Of a stretch of 48,398 nt of DNA, positions 27,374-36,577 are shown piece by piece. The position numbers and the translations under genes are program-made. The notes beneath the pieces are model-generated. The model saw only the letters and a list, made by a program, of their open reading frames with translations, was not told the origin of the DNA and made no database searches. The number at the start of each line of letters is the position of its first letter. Positions within the stretch are counted from its first letter, which is position 1. The DNA is from an uncultured Aurantimicrobium sp. (GTDB lineage Bacteria; Actinomycetota; Actinomycetes; Actinomycetales; Microbacteriaceae). The stretch lies in contig NZ_CAKZII010000160.1 in NCBI RefSeq assembly GCF_936931525.1, positions 1 through 48,398 of the forward strand. The letters are read 5' to 3'.

Positions 27374-28290
27374 ACGCCTTTAGGGGGTTCTGTACCTTCG
27401 CCGGGTTTGTCGGTGGAGCGCAGGAATCTTTCAAACTCTTGTGCCAGTGATTCTCCAGTTGCCTCTGGCGAATCAACCATGTCTCGGGCTTGCTCGAGCT
27501 GAGCAATGTAAGACGACATATCTTCGTCTTCAGCCGCGAGCTTATTGATGTTTTCTTCCCACTCCGCTGCTTCGGAGACAAGCTCACCACGTGGAATGAC
27601 GACGTCCACAATCTCTTCGAGTTTGTCAATGAGCGCAAGAGTTGCTTTAGGGCTCGGTCCTTGGTGGACATAGTGAGGAACAGAAGCCCAGATGGCAACA
27701 GTTGGAATATCTGCTTCCTCGGCTGCTGCTGCAATGACACTCAAAATACCTACAGGGCCTTCATAAGTACTTCGCTCGACATCGAGTGCGTGACGAACAT
27801 CAGCATTTTCGCTAGAAACAAAGGTAGAAATCGGCCTCGTGTGTGGGACGTCAGCCAGCATTGAACCCAACAAGACAATGGCAGAGATGTCTGCAGCCAG
27901 TGCGATATCCAGAATTTCGTTCGTAAAAGTCAACCAATTGCGGCTTGGTTCTACTCCCTGAAGGAGATAAATGTTGTTCGCATTGGCACCTGTTACATCG
28001 AGTATTAGATCTTCCGAGACACTCTCATCAAGATCGGCTGGAACCATCGGGGCATAGAGAATCGAAGTTGGCCAGGTAAGCGACCTGTTTCCGTCATCAT
28101 CGAAACCGATCGTAGGTCGATTGAATTGGAAGTCGTAATACGTTTCTGGGTCAACGGTATGAAGCGCAATAACATCAAGCTGTTCCTGAAGAGTCGTTAC
28201 AGCTGAGCTTGCTGCCTCTCCGGCATCATTCCAGCCTTCAAATGCGACAACAAGAAGTCGTCCTCGGAATGGATTACGTGCTGTGCTCAC
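27370..28290 (-). CDS. PAC2 family protein (proteasome assembly chaperone-like)
   Basis: A 306-residue PAC2-family protein. It opens with [21 protein letters not shown], the hallmark of actinobacterial PAC2 proteins, and contains [19 protein letters not shown] and [15 protein letters not shown]. The C-terminus is acidic and helical. Its role in bacteria is not settled; the name comes from eukaryotic proteasome assembly factors. The start is GTG 28290, with only a weak GGGG site upstream. It is divergent from the HAD-trmI operon, near the point where the proteasome locus usually lies. Confidence 0.87.
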   Translation of the reverse strand: MSTARNPFRGRLLVVAFEGWNDAGEAASSAVTTLQEQLDVIALHTVDPETYYDFQFNRPTIGFDDDGNRSLTWPTSILYAPMVPADLDESVSEDLILDVTGANANNIYLLQGVEPSRNWLTFTNEILDIALAADISAIVLLGSMLADVPHTRPISTFVSSENADVRHALDVERSTYEGPVGILSVIAAAAEEADIPTVAIWASVPHYVHQGPSPKATLALIDKLEEIVDVVIPRGELVSEAAEWEENINKLAAEDEDMSSYIAQLEQARDMVDSPEATGESLAQEFERFLRSTDKPGEGTEPPKGV

Positions 28291-28344
28291 TGTGGGGAAC
28301 CCCGTTCTACTTCGCTTTCAAGAATACTCAGGTCTGCCGACAAG

Positions 28345-28350
28345 TAGTCT
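28345..28350 (+). promoter_or_regulatory. candidate -10 box of leaderless HAD-trmI transcript
   Basis: TAGTCT ends six bases before GTG 28357, with no ribosome-binding site in between. Confidence 0.4.
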
Positions 28351-28356
28351 TGTTCA

Positions 28357-29049
28357 GTGAGCAGTAACGAAACCTCTTTATCCATCAAGCCCGAAGCGAT
28401 TCTCTGGGACATGGACGGCACCATTGTCGATACCGAAGATTATTGGATCGTTGCTGAACTAGAACTGGTCCAACTTTTTGGTGGTTCCTGGACTCACGAA
28501 GATGGCATCAAAGTCATTGGACAAGGTTTGCCCGAAACGGCAGCAATCATGCAACAACATGGAGTAAATCTCTCCATCGACGAGATCATTCAGGCTCTCA
28601 CTAACCGTGTCCTTGAACAACTTGAGGTTGCTGTTCCTTGGCGGCCTGGCGCTGTTGAACTGATGCATCAGTTTCAAGCCATAGGTATTCCTCAAGCAAT
28701 GGTCACTATGTCTATTGAGAGAATGGCTCGGGCAGTGATCGCGATGATTCCCGGGCAGCCACTGACAGAAGTTGTGGCCGGTGATAATGTCCTCAAATCC
28801 AAACCAGATCCAGAGGCATATCTTTTAGGCTCAAGCAAGTTGAATGTAGATATTTCGCGATGTGTAGCGTTCGAGGATTCACCGTCAGGATGCAGGGCAG
28901 CCTATAGTTCCGGCGCAGTCACCTTTGGTGTCACAAATCTTGTCTCTCTTGAAGGAATTTCCACAGACATCACACTCGACACACTTGCTGGTGTCTCGGC
29001 TGAACAAGTATTTGACATATTCGCAGCAAAACGAGGACTGAATTCATGA
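28357..29049 (+). CDS. HAD-superfamily hydrolase (phosphatase)
   Basis: A 230-residue HAD hydrolase of the beta-phosphoglucomutase/phosphatase subfamily. Motif I is DMDGTIVDTE, motif II lies in MVTMS, the motif III lysine is in KSKPDPEAYLL, and motif IV is AFEDSPSGCRAA. The small helical cap between motif I and II fits subfamily IA. The substrate is unknown. Its stop overlaps the trmI ATG by four bases, the common actinobacterial arrangement. Confidence 0.87.
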   Translation: MSSNETSLSIKPEAILWDMDGTIVDTEDYWIVAELELVQLFGGSWTHEDGIKVIGQGLPETAAIMQQHGVNLSIDEIIQALTNRVLEQLEVAVPWRPGAVELMHQFQAIGIPQAMVTMSIERMARAVIAMIPGQPLTEVVAGDNVLKSKPDPEAYLLGSSKLNVDISRCVAFEDSPSGCRAAYSSGAVTFGVTNLVSLEGISTDITLDTLAGVSAEQVFDIFAAKRGLNS

Positions 29050-30056
29050 CACACGCAAACACTCCTCGCTACATGCCTGGACCATTTCGAGCAGGGGATA
29101 GGTGCCAACTCACCGACCCCAAGGGCAAAATCAATACAGTTTCACTCAAGCACGGAGACGAATTCCATACACACCGAGGTGTAGTAAAGCACGAAGACAT
29201 CATTGGTTTGCCTGATGCTTCTGTCGTGCTGAACAGCTCTGGCGTCGAGTATTTGGTCATGCGACCACTTCTGGTCGACTTTGTCATGTCCATGCCTCGT
29301 GGTGCTGCAATTATTTATCCCAAAGAAGCTCAGGCGATTTTGGGGCAAGCAGACATATTTCCCGGTGCACGAGTTGTAGAAGCAGGCGTAGGTTCAGGTG
29401 CACTTTCCTTGTGGCTGCTTCGCGCTATCGGTCCTCAAGGTTTCTTGTATTCCTTCGAGCGTCGAGAAGAATTTGCGGAGATTGCTCGAGCAAATGTTTC
29501 CACTTTCCACGGTTACACTCCTGAAAACTGGTCAGTTACGGTTGGAGACCTTCAAGACGCCTTACCCATGACCGTAAAGCCAGGTGAAGCCGACCGTGTC
29601 GTTCTCGACATGCTTGCGCCCTGGGAATGTGTCGACATGGCTGCAGATGCTCTCGTACCTGGTGGAGTAGTGCTGATGTATGTCGCCACAGTCACGCAAC
29701 TTTCGAGAGTTGTCGAGGCCTTGCGAGAAACCGGTCAGTTCTCTCACCCACAGTCCAGTGAAACCATCGTTCGTGGTTGGCATGTCGAAGGACTAGCAGT
29801 TCGTCCTGAACATCGAATGATTGGCCACACCGCCTTTTTGGTGACAGCCCGAAAATTAGCTCCTGGAACAGTTCTTCCCGATCTGAAGAGACGAGCTTCC
29901 AAGAGCGATTTCAGCGCGGAAGATCTCGAAGCGTGGACCCCCGGCGTCTTGGGCGGCAGAGAAATAAGCCCAAAGAGCCTCCGTAAGCGTGTGCGATCAG
30001 CTACCGAAAGTGCAGAACTTTCACAGGCTTCAGACAGCTCGTCGCCAGCTGAATAA
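29046..30056 (+). CDS. trmI: tRNA (adenine(58)-N(1))-methyltransferase TrmI
   Basis: This SAM-dependent enzyme methylates A58 in the tRNA T loop. The N-terminal small beta domain (about residues 1-75) precedes a Rossmann methyltransferase domain with motif I VVEAGVGSGALSLWLL and the later VVLDMLAPWECVD segment. At 336 residues it has a longer, basic and Ser-rich C-terminal tail than minimal TrmI proteins. In most Actinobacteria the proteasomal ATPase gene arc/mpa follows here; in this window the FKBP lipoprotein gene follows instead. Confidence 0.93.
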   Translation: MTHANTPRYMPGPFRAGDRCQLTDPKGKINTVSLKHGDEFHTHRGVVKHEDIIGLPDASVVLNSSGVEYLVMRPLLVDFVMSMPRGAAIIYPKEAQAILGQADIFPGARVVEAGVGSGALSLWLLRAIGPQGFLYSFERREEFAEIARANVSTFHGYTPENWSVTVGDLQDALPMTVKPGEADRVVLDMLAPWECVDMAADALVPGGVVLMYVATVTQLSRVVEALRETGQFSHPQSSETIVRGWHVEGLAVRPEHRMIGHTAFLVTARKLAPGTVLPDLKRRASKSDFSAEDLEAWTPGVLGGREISPKSLRKRVRSATESAELSQASDSSSPAE

Positions 30057-30123
30057 CCCCGGGGACACATAGGCTAGAAACTGCGTGAGGAACATTCCTC
30101 ACAATGATTTTTTGCGAGGAATT

Positions 30124-31068
30124 GTGCGTCGGAGTTCAGCCCTTATTGTCAGCATCGCTCTGATTGCAGGTTTATCTGCTTGTAGCACTGCGACTTCAGA
30201 TCCATCATGCACGCCACTTGCTGAATCTGGCTCTGCTGTGGACAAGGTCAAAGTCAGTGGTGGTTTCGGTGAGCTGCCTACCGCTGAGTTCCCCACACCT
30301 CTCACTACCTCTAAGACAGAGCGAAAGATTCTCGTCAAAGGTGACGGTGCTCCAGCTTTACCGGGTGGAGCTGTCACTCTTGACTTCACGATTTACAACG
30401 GAGAAACCGGTGACATTCTTGGGCAGACCAAGTATGACGGAACAGATCTTCAGACGTCCTCGTTGGACGACAACAGCTTGATCCATGGTTTGGTCGCAAC
30501 CATTCAATGTGCTCCGGCAGGCAGCCAAATAGTTTCAGTCATTGCGCCCACTGATCTTCTTGACCAAAATGGTGCACCTGTTGGGGACTTGGGCAAAGAC
30601 ACCAGCTTGGTTGTCGTTGCAGATCTTGTTTCTACAAGCCTTGCCCGCGCAAATGGTAAAGATCAACCCGCTCAAGATGGCTTCCCTGCGGTCGTTCTTG
30701 ACGCTGATGGTGTCCCTGGAATCACAGTTCCTAGCTCTCAAGCTCCTACAGATCTTAAAGTAGAAGTACTCAAGAAGGGCGATGGTCCTGTCGTTCAAGC
30801 TGGCTCGTCTGTAACCGTGCATTACACCGGTGTTCTATGGAGTGACGGCACTGTATTCGACTCAAGCTGGTCTCGAAAGACCCCAGCAACGTTCAGCCTC
30901 AACGGTGTCGTTCCAGGTTTCGCTCAAGCACTTGAAGGACAAACCGTGGGGTCGCAGATTGTGGCCATAATTCCGCCTGATTTGGGTTACGGAAACCAAG
31001 ACAATGGAACGATTCCTTCAGGTTCAACTCTTGTCTTTGTTATCGACATCCTTGGTACTACCCCTTAG
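30124..31068 (+). CDS. FKBP-type peptidyl-prolyl isomerase lipoprotein
   Basis: A secreted lipoprotein. The signal peptide VRRSSALIVSIALIAGLSAC ends in a lipobox with Cys. Two FKBP-like units follow: the first (roughly residues 55-170) is degenerate, the second (roughly 215-314) keeps VTVHYTGVLWSDGTVFDSS and GFAQALEGQTVGSQIVAIIPP. It probably catalyses or chaperones proline isomerisation outside the membrane. GTG 30124, behind GAGGA, gives a standard signal peptide; the track's GTG 30085 would add 13 residues including Asp and is less likely. It lies where the Pup-proteasome genes usually precede pafBC. Confidence 0.87.
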   Translation: MRRSSALIVSIALIAGLSACSTATSDPSCTPLAESGSAVDKVKVSGGFGELPTAEFPTPLTTSKTERKILVKGDGAPALPGGAVTLDFTIYNGETGDILGQTKYDGTDLQTSSLDDNSLIHGLVATIQCAPAGSQIVSVIAPTDLLDQNGAPVGDLGKDTSLVVVADLVSTSLARANGKDQPAQDGFPAVVLDADGVPGITVPSSQAPTDLKVEVLKKGDGPVVQAGSSVTVHYTGVLWSDGTVFDSSWSRKTPATFSLNGVVPGFAQALEGQTVGSQIVAIIPPDLGYGNQDNGTIPSGSTLVFVIDILGTTP

Positions 31069-31079
31069 GTCGAGTAATC

Positions 31080-32075
31080 ATGTCGCGCAGTGAGATCAGA
31101 GTTAAGAAAGAAGACCGGTTATTCAGTCTTATTCTTGCTTTGGTGTCCTCTCGTGAAGGATTGACCAAGACAGAAATTTTGAAGACTGTTCGTGGTTACA
31201 GCGACATTTTTGACTACAGCGGCAATACGGCTTTGGACAAGATGTTCGAGCGCGATAAAGACGAGATACGTTCCATGGGCGTCATCATCGACACTTTGGA
31301 GCTACCTGAAGAAGAGGGTCAAACCCACAACATTCGGTATTCCATTTCACGTCAGAACTATGACTTTCCAGAAGGCCTTACTTTCACTTCTGATGAACTC
31401 ACACTGCTCAACGTAGCTGCAACGGCATGGCGCGAGGCATCTCTCTCCAATGATTCTCGACACGCACTGACCAAGATCAAGTCGTTAGGTGTTTCTGCCA
31501 ATGACCCCTTGATTGGTGTTGCTCCTCACATCAGAACAAATGATCGTGCCTTCGCAACAATTGAAGATGCTTTAGAGAATGAGCTCATTCTCACATTCAG
31601 CTACCTCAAACCAGGCCAGAGCAAACCTGAACAACGAACAGCATCCCCGCTAGCAGTTCTGAACTGGGGAGGTCTTTGGTACGTCCTAGCTTTCGATATG
31701 GACGTACAAGCAGAACGCACTTTCCTTCTCAAGCGCATTATTTCTGCCCCCACTCGAATACCGCAGAAAACACACCCTCGTTCTCCTGAAAACTATGCGC
31801 AGCGCCTTCGGAATGAACTTGAAGACATAACTCGAAAGAACCAAGCGTCTATCTCTGTTCGTTCCGGTTCGGATGCTCAACTACGTCTTTCCGCCAAATA
31901 TGGGCAAGCTCGGCATGAAACAGTTCTGACTTTTGGATATTCAGATCTTGAACTTCTGGCAGACGAGCTCATACTTTTCGGTGACCAAATCACCGTGATT
32001 TCACCTCCTGCACTCGTAGATTCTTTACGCTCTCGGTTGGAACTCATCTCTTCTCACCACAGAGGAGATAACTGA
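31080..32075 (+). CDS. pafB: transcriptional regulator PafB (WYL domain)
   Basis: A DNA-damage response activator subunit. The N-terminal winged helix-turn-helix (about residues 10-80) is followed by a WYL domain near residues 155-235, seen in LILTFSYLKPGQSKPEQR and LAVLNWGGLWYVLAFDM (WYV rather than WYL), and a WCX extension. PafB and PafC act together as the PafBC regulator of many repair genes in Actinobacteria, independently of the proteasome. Its stop and the pafC start share one base, so equal expression is expected. Confidence 0.9.
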   Translation: MSRSEIRVKKEDRLFSLILALVSSREGLTKTEILKTVRGYSDIFDYSGNTALDKMFERDKDEIRSMGVIIDTLELPEEEGQTHNIRYSISRQNYDFPEGLTFTSDELTLLNVAATAWREASLSNDSRHALTKIKSLGVSANDPLIGVAPHIRTNDRAFATIEDALENELILTFSYLKPGQSKPEQRTASPLAVLNWGGLWYVLAFDMDVQAERTFLLKRIISAPTRIPQKTHPRSPENYAQRLRNELEDITRKNQASISVRSGSDAQLRLSAKYGQARHETVLTFGYSDLELLADELILFGDQITVISPPALVDSLRSRLELISSHHRGDN

Positions 32076-33046
32076 TGGCTTCTCAACCGCGACTTGAGGC
32101 AGCAGATCGCGTCACCCTGTTGATGTCTTTTGTTCCTTACCTCATAGAGCAAGGAGCTATTCCTGTGTCTCAACTGGCTCAACACTTCGACATCACAGCT
32201 GGCCAGGTAGAAGAACTTGTTCAACTTTTGGCCATGTCGGGAGTTCCTGGAGATGACGGTTATTACCAACATCAAGATCTTTTCGATATCAATTGGGATC
32301 TCTTTGAAGAGCACAAGGTAGTTGAACTCTGGCAGCACGTTGCAGTTGACGCTACTCCTCGATTTTCGGCCCGTGAAGCGGCCGCATTACTTGCTGGTCT
32401 TCAATATATTTCTGGAATTGTGCCTGAACGAGACAAGGGCATCATTGACAGACTTGTAGCCAAGATTTCCTCTGGGGCTTCTGCTTTGCCCGAAAATCTG
32501 TTGATTACACCAGCAGCTGTTCCTGTGGATCTCGATGTCATTCGTGATGCTGTGTCTTCAGGTTTGAGCGTCCATTTTGTGTATCAAAATGCTTCAGGTG
32601 AAAAGAACCCTCGGACGGTAGATCCTCTACGCCTCGATCTTGTGGGGGAGTCCTGGTACCTGCGTGGGTGGTGTCATGATCGTTCGGCTCTGAGAACATT
32701 TCGATTAGACCGAATTTCTGAGCTCTCAATTTCACACGATTCGATCGTCACCCAGCTGACTGCTTCAGATTTATCTGATGAACTTTTTGACATCAAAGAA
32801 ACTGATATCCGTGTTCGGTTCGCTATAGAAGAATCTGCACTCTCTCTTCTTTCGGCCTACCACCCCGTTGTTATTGGTTCTCACGGAACTGAGACGCTGG
32901 AAGTTGAAGTAGCTTTTAGCGATCTTGCGAGTGTTCCAATATTCGTTGCACAGATTCCAGGTTCGATTTCTGTACTGTCCCCAGCTGAGGCAATTTCAGC
33001 TGTGAGCTTATGGGCTAAGCAGGCACTACAGAGCTATAACGCCTAA
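32075..33046 (+). CDS. pafC: transcriptional regulator PafC (WYL domain)
   Basis: The partner of PafB. An N-terminal helix-turn-helix (LMSFVPYLIEQGAIPVSQLA with FDITAGQVEELVQLL) precedes the WYL domain VHFVYQNASGEKNPRTVDPLRLDLVGESWYLRGWCHD, where the W-Y-L residues are plain. A C-terminal WCX-like region follows. At 323 residues it is normal. ATG 32075 overlaps the pafB stop and has AGAGGAGA upstream. The tatA gene comes 42 bases later, the usual pafBC-tatAC order. Confidence 0.9.
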   Translation: MASQPRLEAADRVTLLMSFVPYLIEQGAIPVSQLAQHFDITAGQVEELVQLLAMSGVPGDDGYYQHQDLFDINWDLFEEHKVVELWQHVAVDATPRFSAREAAALLAGLQYISGIVPERDKGIIDRLVAKISSGASALPENLLITPAAVPVDLDVIRDAVSSGLSVHFVYQNASGEKNPRTVDPLRLDLVGESWYLRGWCHDRSALRTFRLDRISELSISHDSIVTQLTASDLSDELFDIKETDIRVRFAIEESALSLLSAYHPVVIGSHGTETLEVEVAFSDLASVPIFVAQIPGSISVLSPAEAISAVSLWAKQALQSYNA

Positions 33047-33088
33047 ACTAAAGACAACACCTTCGCACCAATTCATAAGGAAGTACAG

Positions 33089-33298
33089 ATGCTAGGAAAT
33101 CTCTCCGGTTGGCACTTGCTCATCATCATTGCCATCATTCTGTTGTTGTTCGGTGCACCCAAACTTCCAGGTCTTGCTCGTTCACTCGGACAGTCCATGC
33201 GTATCTTCAAGAGCGAAGTTAAGCAGATGAAGGAAGATGGTCAGACTCCATCTGACTCCAGCTCCACCGACTCAAGCGACTCTTCAAAGTCCGCTTAG
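33089..33298 (+). CDS. tatA: Sec-independent protein translocase subunit TatA
   Basis: TatA forms the pore-related component for export of folded proteins. The 69-residue protein has one N-terminal membrane helix ([16 protein letters not shown]), the Phe-Gly hinge, and the amphipathic helix [23 protein letters not shown]. The tail is Ser/Asp rich. AAGGAA upstream of ATG 33089 fixes the start. tatC begins six bases after its stop; tatB is not adjacent, as is normal in Actinobacteria. Confidence 0.96.
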   Translation: MLGNLSGWHLLIIIAIILLLFGAPKLPGLARSLGQSMRIFKSEVKQMKEDGQTPSDSSSTDSSDSSKSA

Positions 33299-33304
33299 TA
33301 GCCC

Positions 33305-34129
33305 ATGGCGGCACGGCAGACAAAAGCCTCCCGGCGTGAAGGAAAGATGTCCTTGGGTGGACATCTTGTAGAACTTCGCAAAAGGCTGTATTTCTCTGCC
33401 CTTTTCATCGTCATTGGTGCTGTTCTAGGTTGGTTTTCTGCTGATTTCCTTCTCGCTCAGCTACGTGAACCCATTTTTCTCGTTGCCTCTGAACAAGGTC
33501 GAGTAGCAACTCTGAACTATGACGGCATAACCAGTGCCTTTGATCTCAAGCTACAGATTGCTTTTACGGTCGGCATTGTTATCTCGAGTCCATTCTGGCT
33601 TTACCAAATTTGGGCATTCTTTATGCCTGGCCTGACCAAACGTGAAATCAAATACACATTGGGATTCATGTTCAGTGCAATTCCTTTATTCCTCGCAGGC
33701 TGCGCAGCAGGCTGGTATGTCTATCCTCATATCGTTGCCTTGATGACAAGCTTTGCGCCCAGTGATGATGCCACCATCATTACCGCCAAAACGTATTTCG
33801 ATTTTGTGCTCAAATTAGTTCTCGTCGTGGGTGTGGCATTTGTGTTGCCAGTCTTTCTCGTCTTGTTCAATTTTGCAGGCCTCTTATCTGCACAGAGCAT
33901 TATCAAGTCCTGGCGAATTGCCGTTCTGGTGATAACTCTCTTTACGGCAATTGCCACTCCCGCGGCAGATGTCCTCTCGATGTTCTTGCTCGCGATTCCT
34001 ATGGTTCTGCTCTATTTCTTAGCTGCAGGTATTGCCTGGCTCCATGACCGACGTACTGTCAAGAAGTCCAACGTGTATTCAGATAACGAAGCCAGTGTTC
34101 TGCCGCCATCAGAAACGTTCTCGGCGTAG
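33305..34129 (+). CDS. tatC: Sec-independent protein translocase subunit TatC
   Basis: TatC binds twin-arginine signal peptides. It has the signature GHLVELRKRL near residue 20 followed by six membrane helices, with the conserved PFWLYQIWAFFMPGLTKRE region after helix 2. At 274 residues it fits the family, with a polar C-terminal tail. It lies directly after tatA and before helY, as in many Actinobacteria. Confidence 0.96.
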   Translation: MAARQTKASRREGKMSLGGHLVELRKRLYFSALFIVIGAVLGWFSADFLLAQLREPIFLVASEQGRVATLNYDGITSAFDLKLQIAFTVGIVISSPFWLYQIWAFFMPGLTKREIKYTLGFMFSAIPLFLAGCAAGWYVYPHIVALMTSFAPSDDATIITAKTYFDFVLKLVLVVGVAFVLPVFLVLFNFAGLLSAQSIIKSWRIAVLVITLFTAIATPAADVLSMFLLAIPMVLLYFLAAGIAWLHDRRTVKKSNVYSDNEASVLPPSETFSA

Positions 34130-34132
34130 CCG

Positions 34133-36577
34133 ATGACTGAGTTATCTGCTGCTGAACGCTTCGCCCTGGCTCAAGCCCGCACGAAGACACCCCTCGTTAA
34201 CGCATTTCGCGAAAAGCGGTCTTTTGATTTAGATCCCTTCCAGATAGCAGCAGCTAATGTTCTGGAAGCTGGAAATAGCGTTCTCGTTGCAGCGCCAACA
34301 GGAGCTGGTAAGACCGTTGTTGCTGAATTCGCTGTCTTCTTGGCGATGAGCACTTCAGCAGACAAGTTGTTTTACACAACGCCCATGAAAGCGTTGTCTA
34401 ATCAGAAATACAATGAATTTGTTGAAGAGTGGGGTGCCGAAAATGTAGGCATTCTCACGGGTGACACCAATATCAATTCAGGTGCACGCATCGTTGTGAT
34501 GACCACTGAAGTCCTTCGCAACATGCTTTATGCAGACAGTGACCTACTCAAGGATCTGCGTTTCGTCGTGATGGACGAGATTCACTACCTCGCTGACCGC
34601 TTCCGAGGTGCAGTGTGGGAAGAAGTCATCATCCACTTACCTCAGCACGTACGACTGGTTGGCTTGAGCGCCACAGTCTCAAATGCTGAAGAATTTGGTG
34701 ACTGGCTTCAAGCAGTCCGAGGTGACACTGACATCATTGTTTCTGAGGACAGGCCTGTACCGCTTGATCAGCATGTTTTGGTTGGTAACAAGTTCATAGA
34801 CCTCTTCGACGGTTCGACAGCTGCAGCAGAACACCGTGTAAATCCAGAGCTCCTCAGACTCGCTCACTCCAATCAACGTGCTCCTCATATGCGTTCAGCC
34901 GGACGAAACGCACATCGTGGCGGTCGGAACAACCGTCCGCAATACGCACAAAACCAACCCATGCAAGGACGCATGGAACGAGCAGACATCATTGAACTGC
35001 TTTCTGAAAAGAACTTGCTTCCCGCAATTTCCTTCATCTTCAGCCGTGCTGGCTGTGACCAAGCCGTTTCGCAAGTGTTGAGATCTGGCATCAGGCTGAC
35101 TGATCCTGAAGAGCGCGAAATCATCCGTGAAATCGCTGAAGACAGATGTAGTGCCATCGCCGATGAAGACCTGGGTGTGCTCGGGTATTGGGATTGGCTT
35201 GACGGCCTCGAACGTGGAGTGGCCGCTCACCATGCAGGCCTGTTGCCGGCGTTCAAAGAAGTAGTCGAAGAACTGTTCCAAAAGAAGTTAGTCAAGGTTG
35301 TTTTCGCAACAGAAACACTTGCGTTGGGCATCAATATGCCGGCACGTACTGTTGTGTTAGAGAAGTTAGAAAAATTCAATGGCGAGGCACGAGTGCCGCT
35401 CACACCAGGTGAATACACGCAACTCACGGGAAGAGCTGGGCGTCGCGGCATCGATGTCGAAGGTCATTCACTCATTCAATGGGCGAACAATCTAGACCCA
35501 CAAACAGTTGCCTCTCTTGCGAGCAGACGAACTTACCCGCTGAATTCAAGTTTCAGGCCGACATACAACATGGCCATCAACTTGATTGAACAATTTGGCC
35601 GGAACCGAACCAGAGAAATCTTAGAAAGTAGTTTCGCTCAGTTCCAAGCCGACAGAGCTGTTGTTGATCTTGCTCGCAAAGTCAAACAACAAGAAGAGAC
35701 TTTGGCAGGTTATGCAGAGCCGATGACCTGTCATCTGGGCGATTTTGCAGATTACGCTACTCTGCGACGCACACTCACAGATGTAGAAAAGCAAACCGAA
35801 TCTGGCTCACGTGCAGCTAAAGAAAAACGAAGTGCCGAACTGAATTCTTTGCGTAAGCAAATGAAAAGTCATTCCTGTCACCACTGTCCTGACCGAGAGA
35901 ATCATGCGCGTTGGGCTGAAAGATGGTGGCGTCTCAAGAGAGAAACAGACAAGCTCGTCCAGCAGATCAATACACGTACAGGGGCGGTCGCTCGAATCTT
36001 TGACAGGGTCTGTGACGTTCTCGTGGACATGGACTATCTCATGAAAGATCCCCAGGGCACAGAATTCTCTCTCACCCCCAAGGGGGAGTCGCTGGGCAAG
36101 ATCTACGGTGAGCGTGACCTGTTGATCGCTGAAAGTATTCGTCTTCAATTATGGGACCAACTCGATGCACCAGGACTGGCGGCTATGGCATGTGCCATCG
36201 TCTTCGAACCACGTCGAGAAGAAGGTCTCGTGAATGAAAGATACCTTCCACGTGGAAAATTTATTGACGCCCTTCATGAAACTCAAAACCTCTGGTCAGA
36301 CCTCGAAGAGTTAGAGAATTATCACAAGTTGCCGGGCACTAACCCCCTCGCTACTGGGCTTTCATTGGCTATGTACAAATGGGCAAAGGGGTCTCGTTTG
36401 GATGACGTTCTCTTTGATGCAGATATGCCTGCAGGTGATTTTGTTCGGTGGTCAAAGCAGACCATTGATTTACTCGACCAACTAGCTCAGGTCACAACTG
36501 GTGAGCTACAGAAGACCGCTCGATTAGCTCTTGATCAGGTACGCCGTGGCATTGTTGCCTATTCGACGGTGATCTAA
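34133..36577 (+). CDS. helY: Ski2/Mtr4-like DEAD/DEAH helicase (HelY)
   Basis: An 814-residue SF2 helicase of the Ski2-like HelY group, probably active on RNA. Motif I is APTGAGKT, motif II is MDEIHY, motif III is LSATVSN, and motif VI is QLTGRAGRRGID. After the helicase core a Cys/His cluster CHHCPDRENHARW and a C-terminal DSHCT-like region follow, as in Mtr4 relatives. It begins three bases after tatC, keeping the pafBC-tatAC-helY order. The substrate is not known. Confidence 0.9.
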   Translation: MTELSAAERFALAQARTKTPLVNAFREKRSFDLDPFQIAAANVLEAGNSVLVAAPTGAGKTVVAEFAVFLAMSTSADKLFYTTPMKALSNQKYNEFVEEWGAENVGILTGDTNINSGARIVVMTTEVLRNMLYADSDLLKDLRFVVMDEIHYLADRFRGAVWEEVIIHLPQHVRLVGLSATVSNAEEFGDWLQAVRGDTDIIVSEDRPVPLDQHVLVGNKFIDLFDGSTAAAEHRVNPELLRLAHSNQRAPHMRSAGRNAHRGGRNNRPQYAQNQPMQGRMERADIIELLSEKNLLPAISFIFSRAGCDQAVSQVLRSGIRLTDPEEREIIREIAEDRCSAIADEDLGVLGYWDWLDGLERGVAAHHAGLLPAFKEVVEELFQKKLVKVVFATETLALGINMPARTVVLEKLEKFNGEARVPLTPGEYTQLTGRAGRRGIDVEGHSLIQWANNLDPQTVASLASRRTYPLNSSFRPTYNMAINLIEQFGRNRTREILESSFAQFQADRAVVDLARKVKQQEETLAGYAEPMTCHLGDFADYATLRRTLTDVEKQTESGSRAAKEKRSAELNSLRKQMKSHSCHHCPDRENHARWAERWWRLKRETDKLVQQINTRTGAVARIFDRVCDVLVDMDYLMKDPQGTEFSLTPKGESLGKIYGERDLLIAESIRLQLWDQLDAPGLAAMACAIVFEPRREEGLVNERYLPRGKFIDALHETQNLWSDLEELENYHKLPGTNPLATGLSLAMYKWAKGSRLDDVLFDADMPAGDFVRWSKQTIDLLDQLAQVTTGELQKTARLALDQVRRGIVAYSTVI

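Noticed and set aside
27255-27740. 161-residue minus-strand ORF in a second frame
   Set aside because: It overlaps the PAC2 gene in another frame and the end of uppP, with no domain or ribosome-binding site.
30085-30123. Longer FKBP start at GTG 30085
   Set aside because: It adds a polar segment with Asp before the signal peptide; GTG 30124 has GAGGA upstream and gives a standard lipoprotein signal. The choice is not certain, because TAGGCT lies nine bases before 30085.
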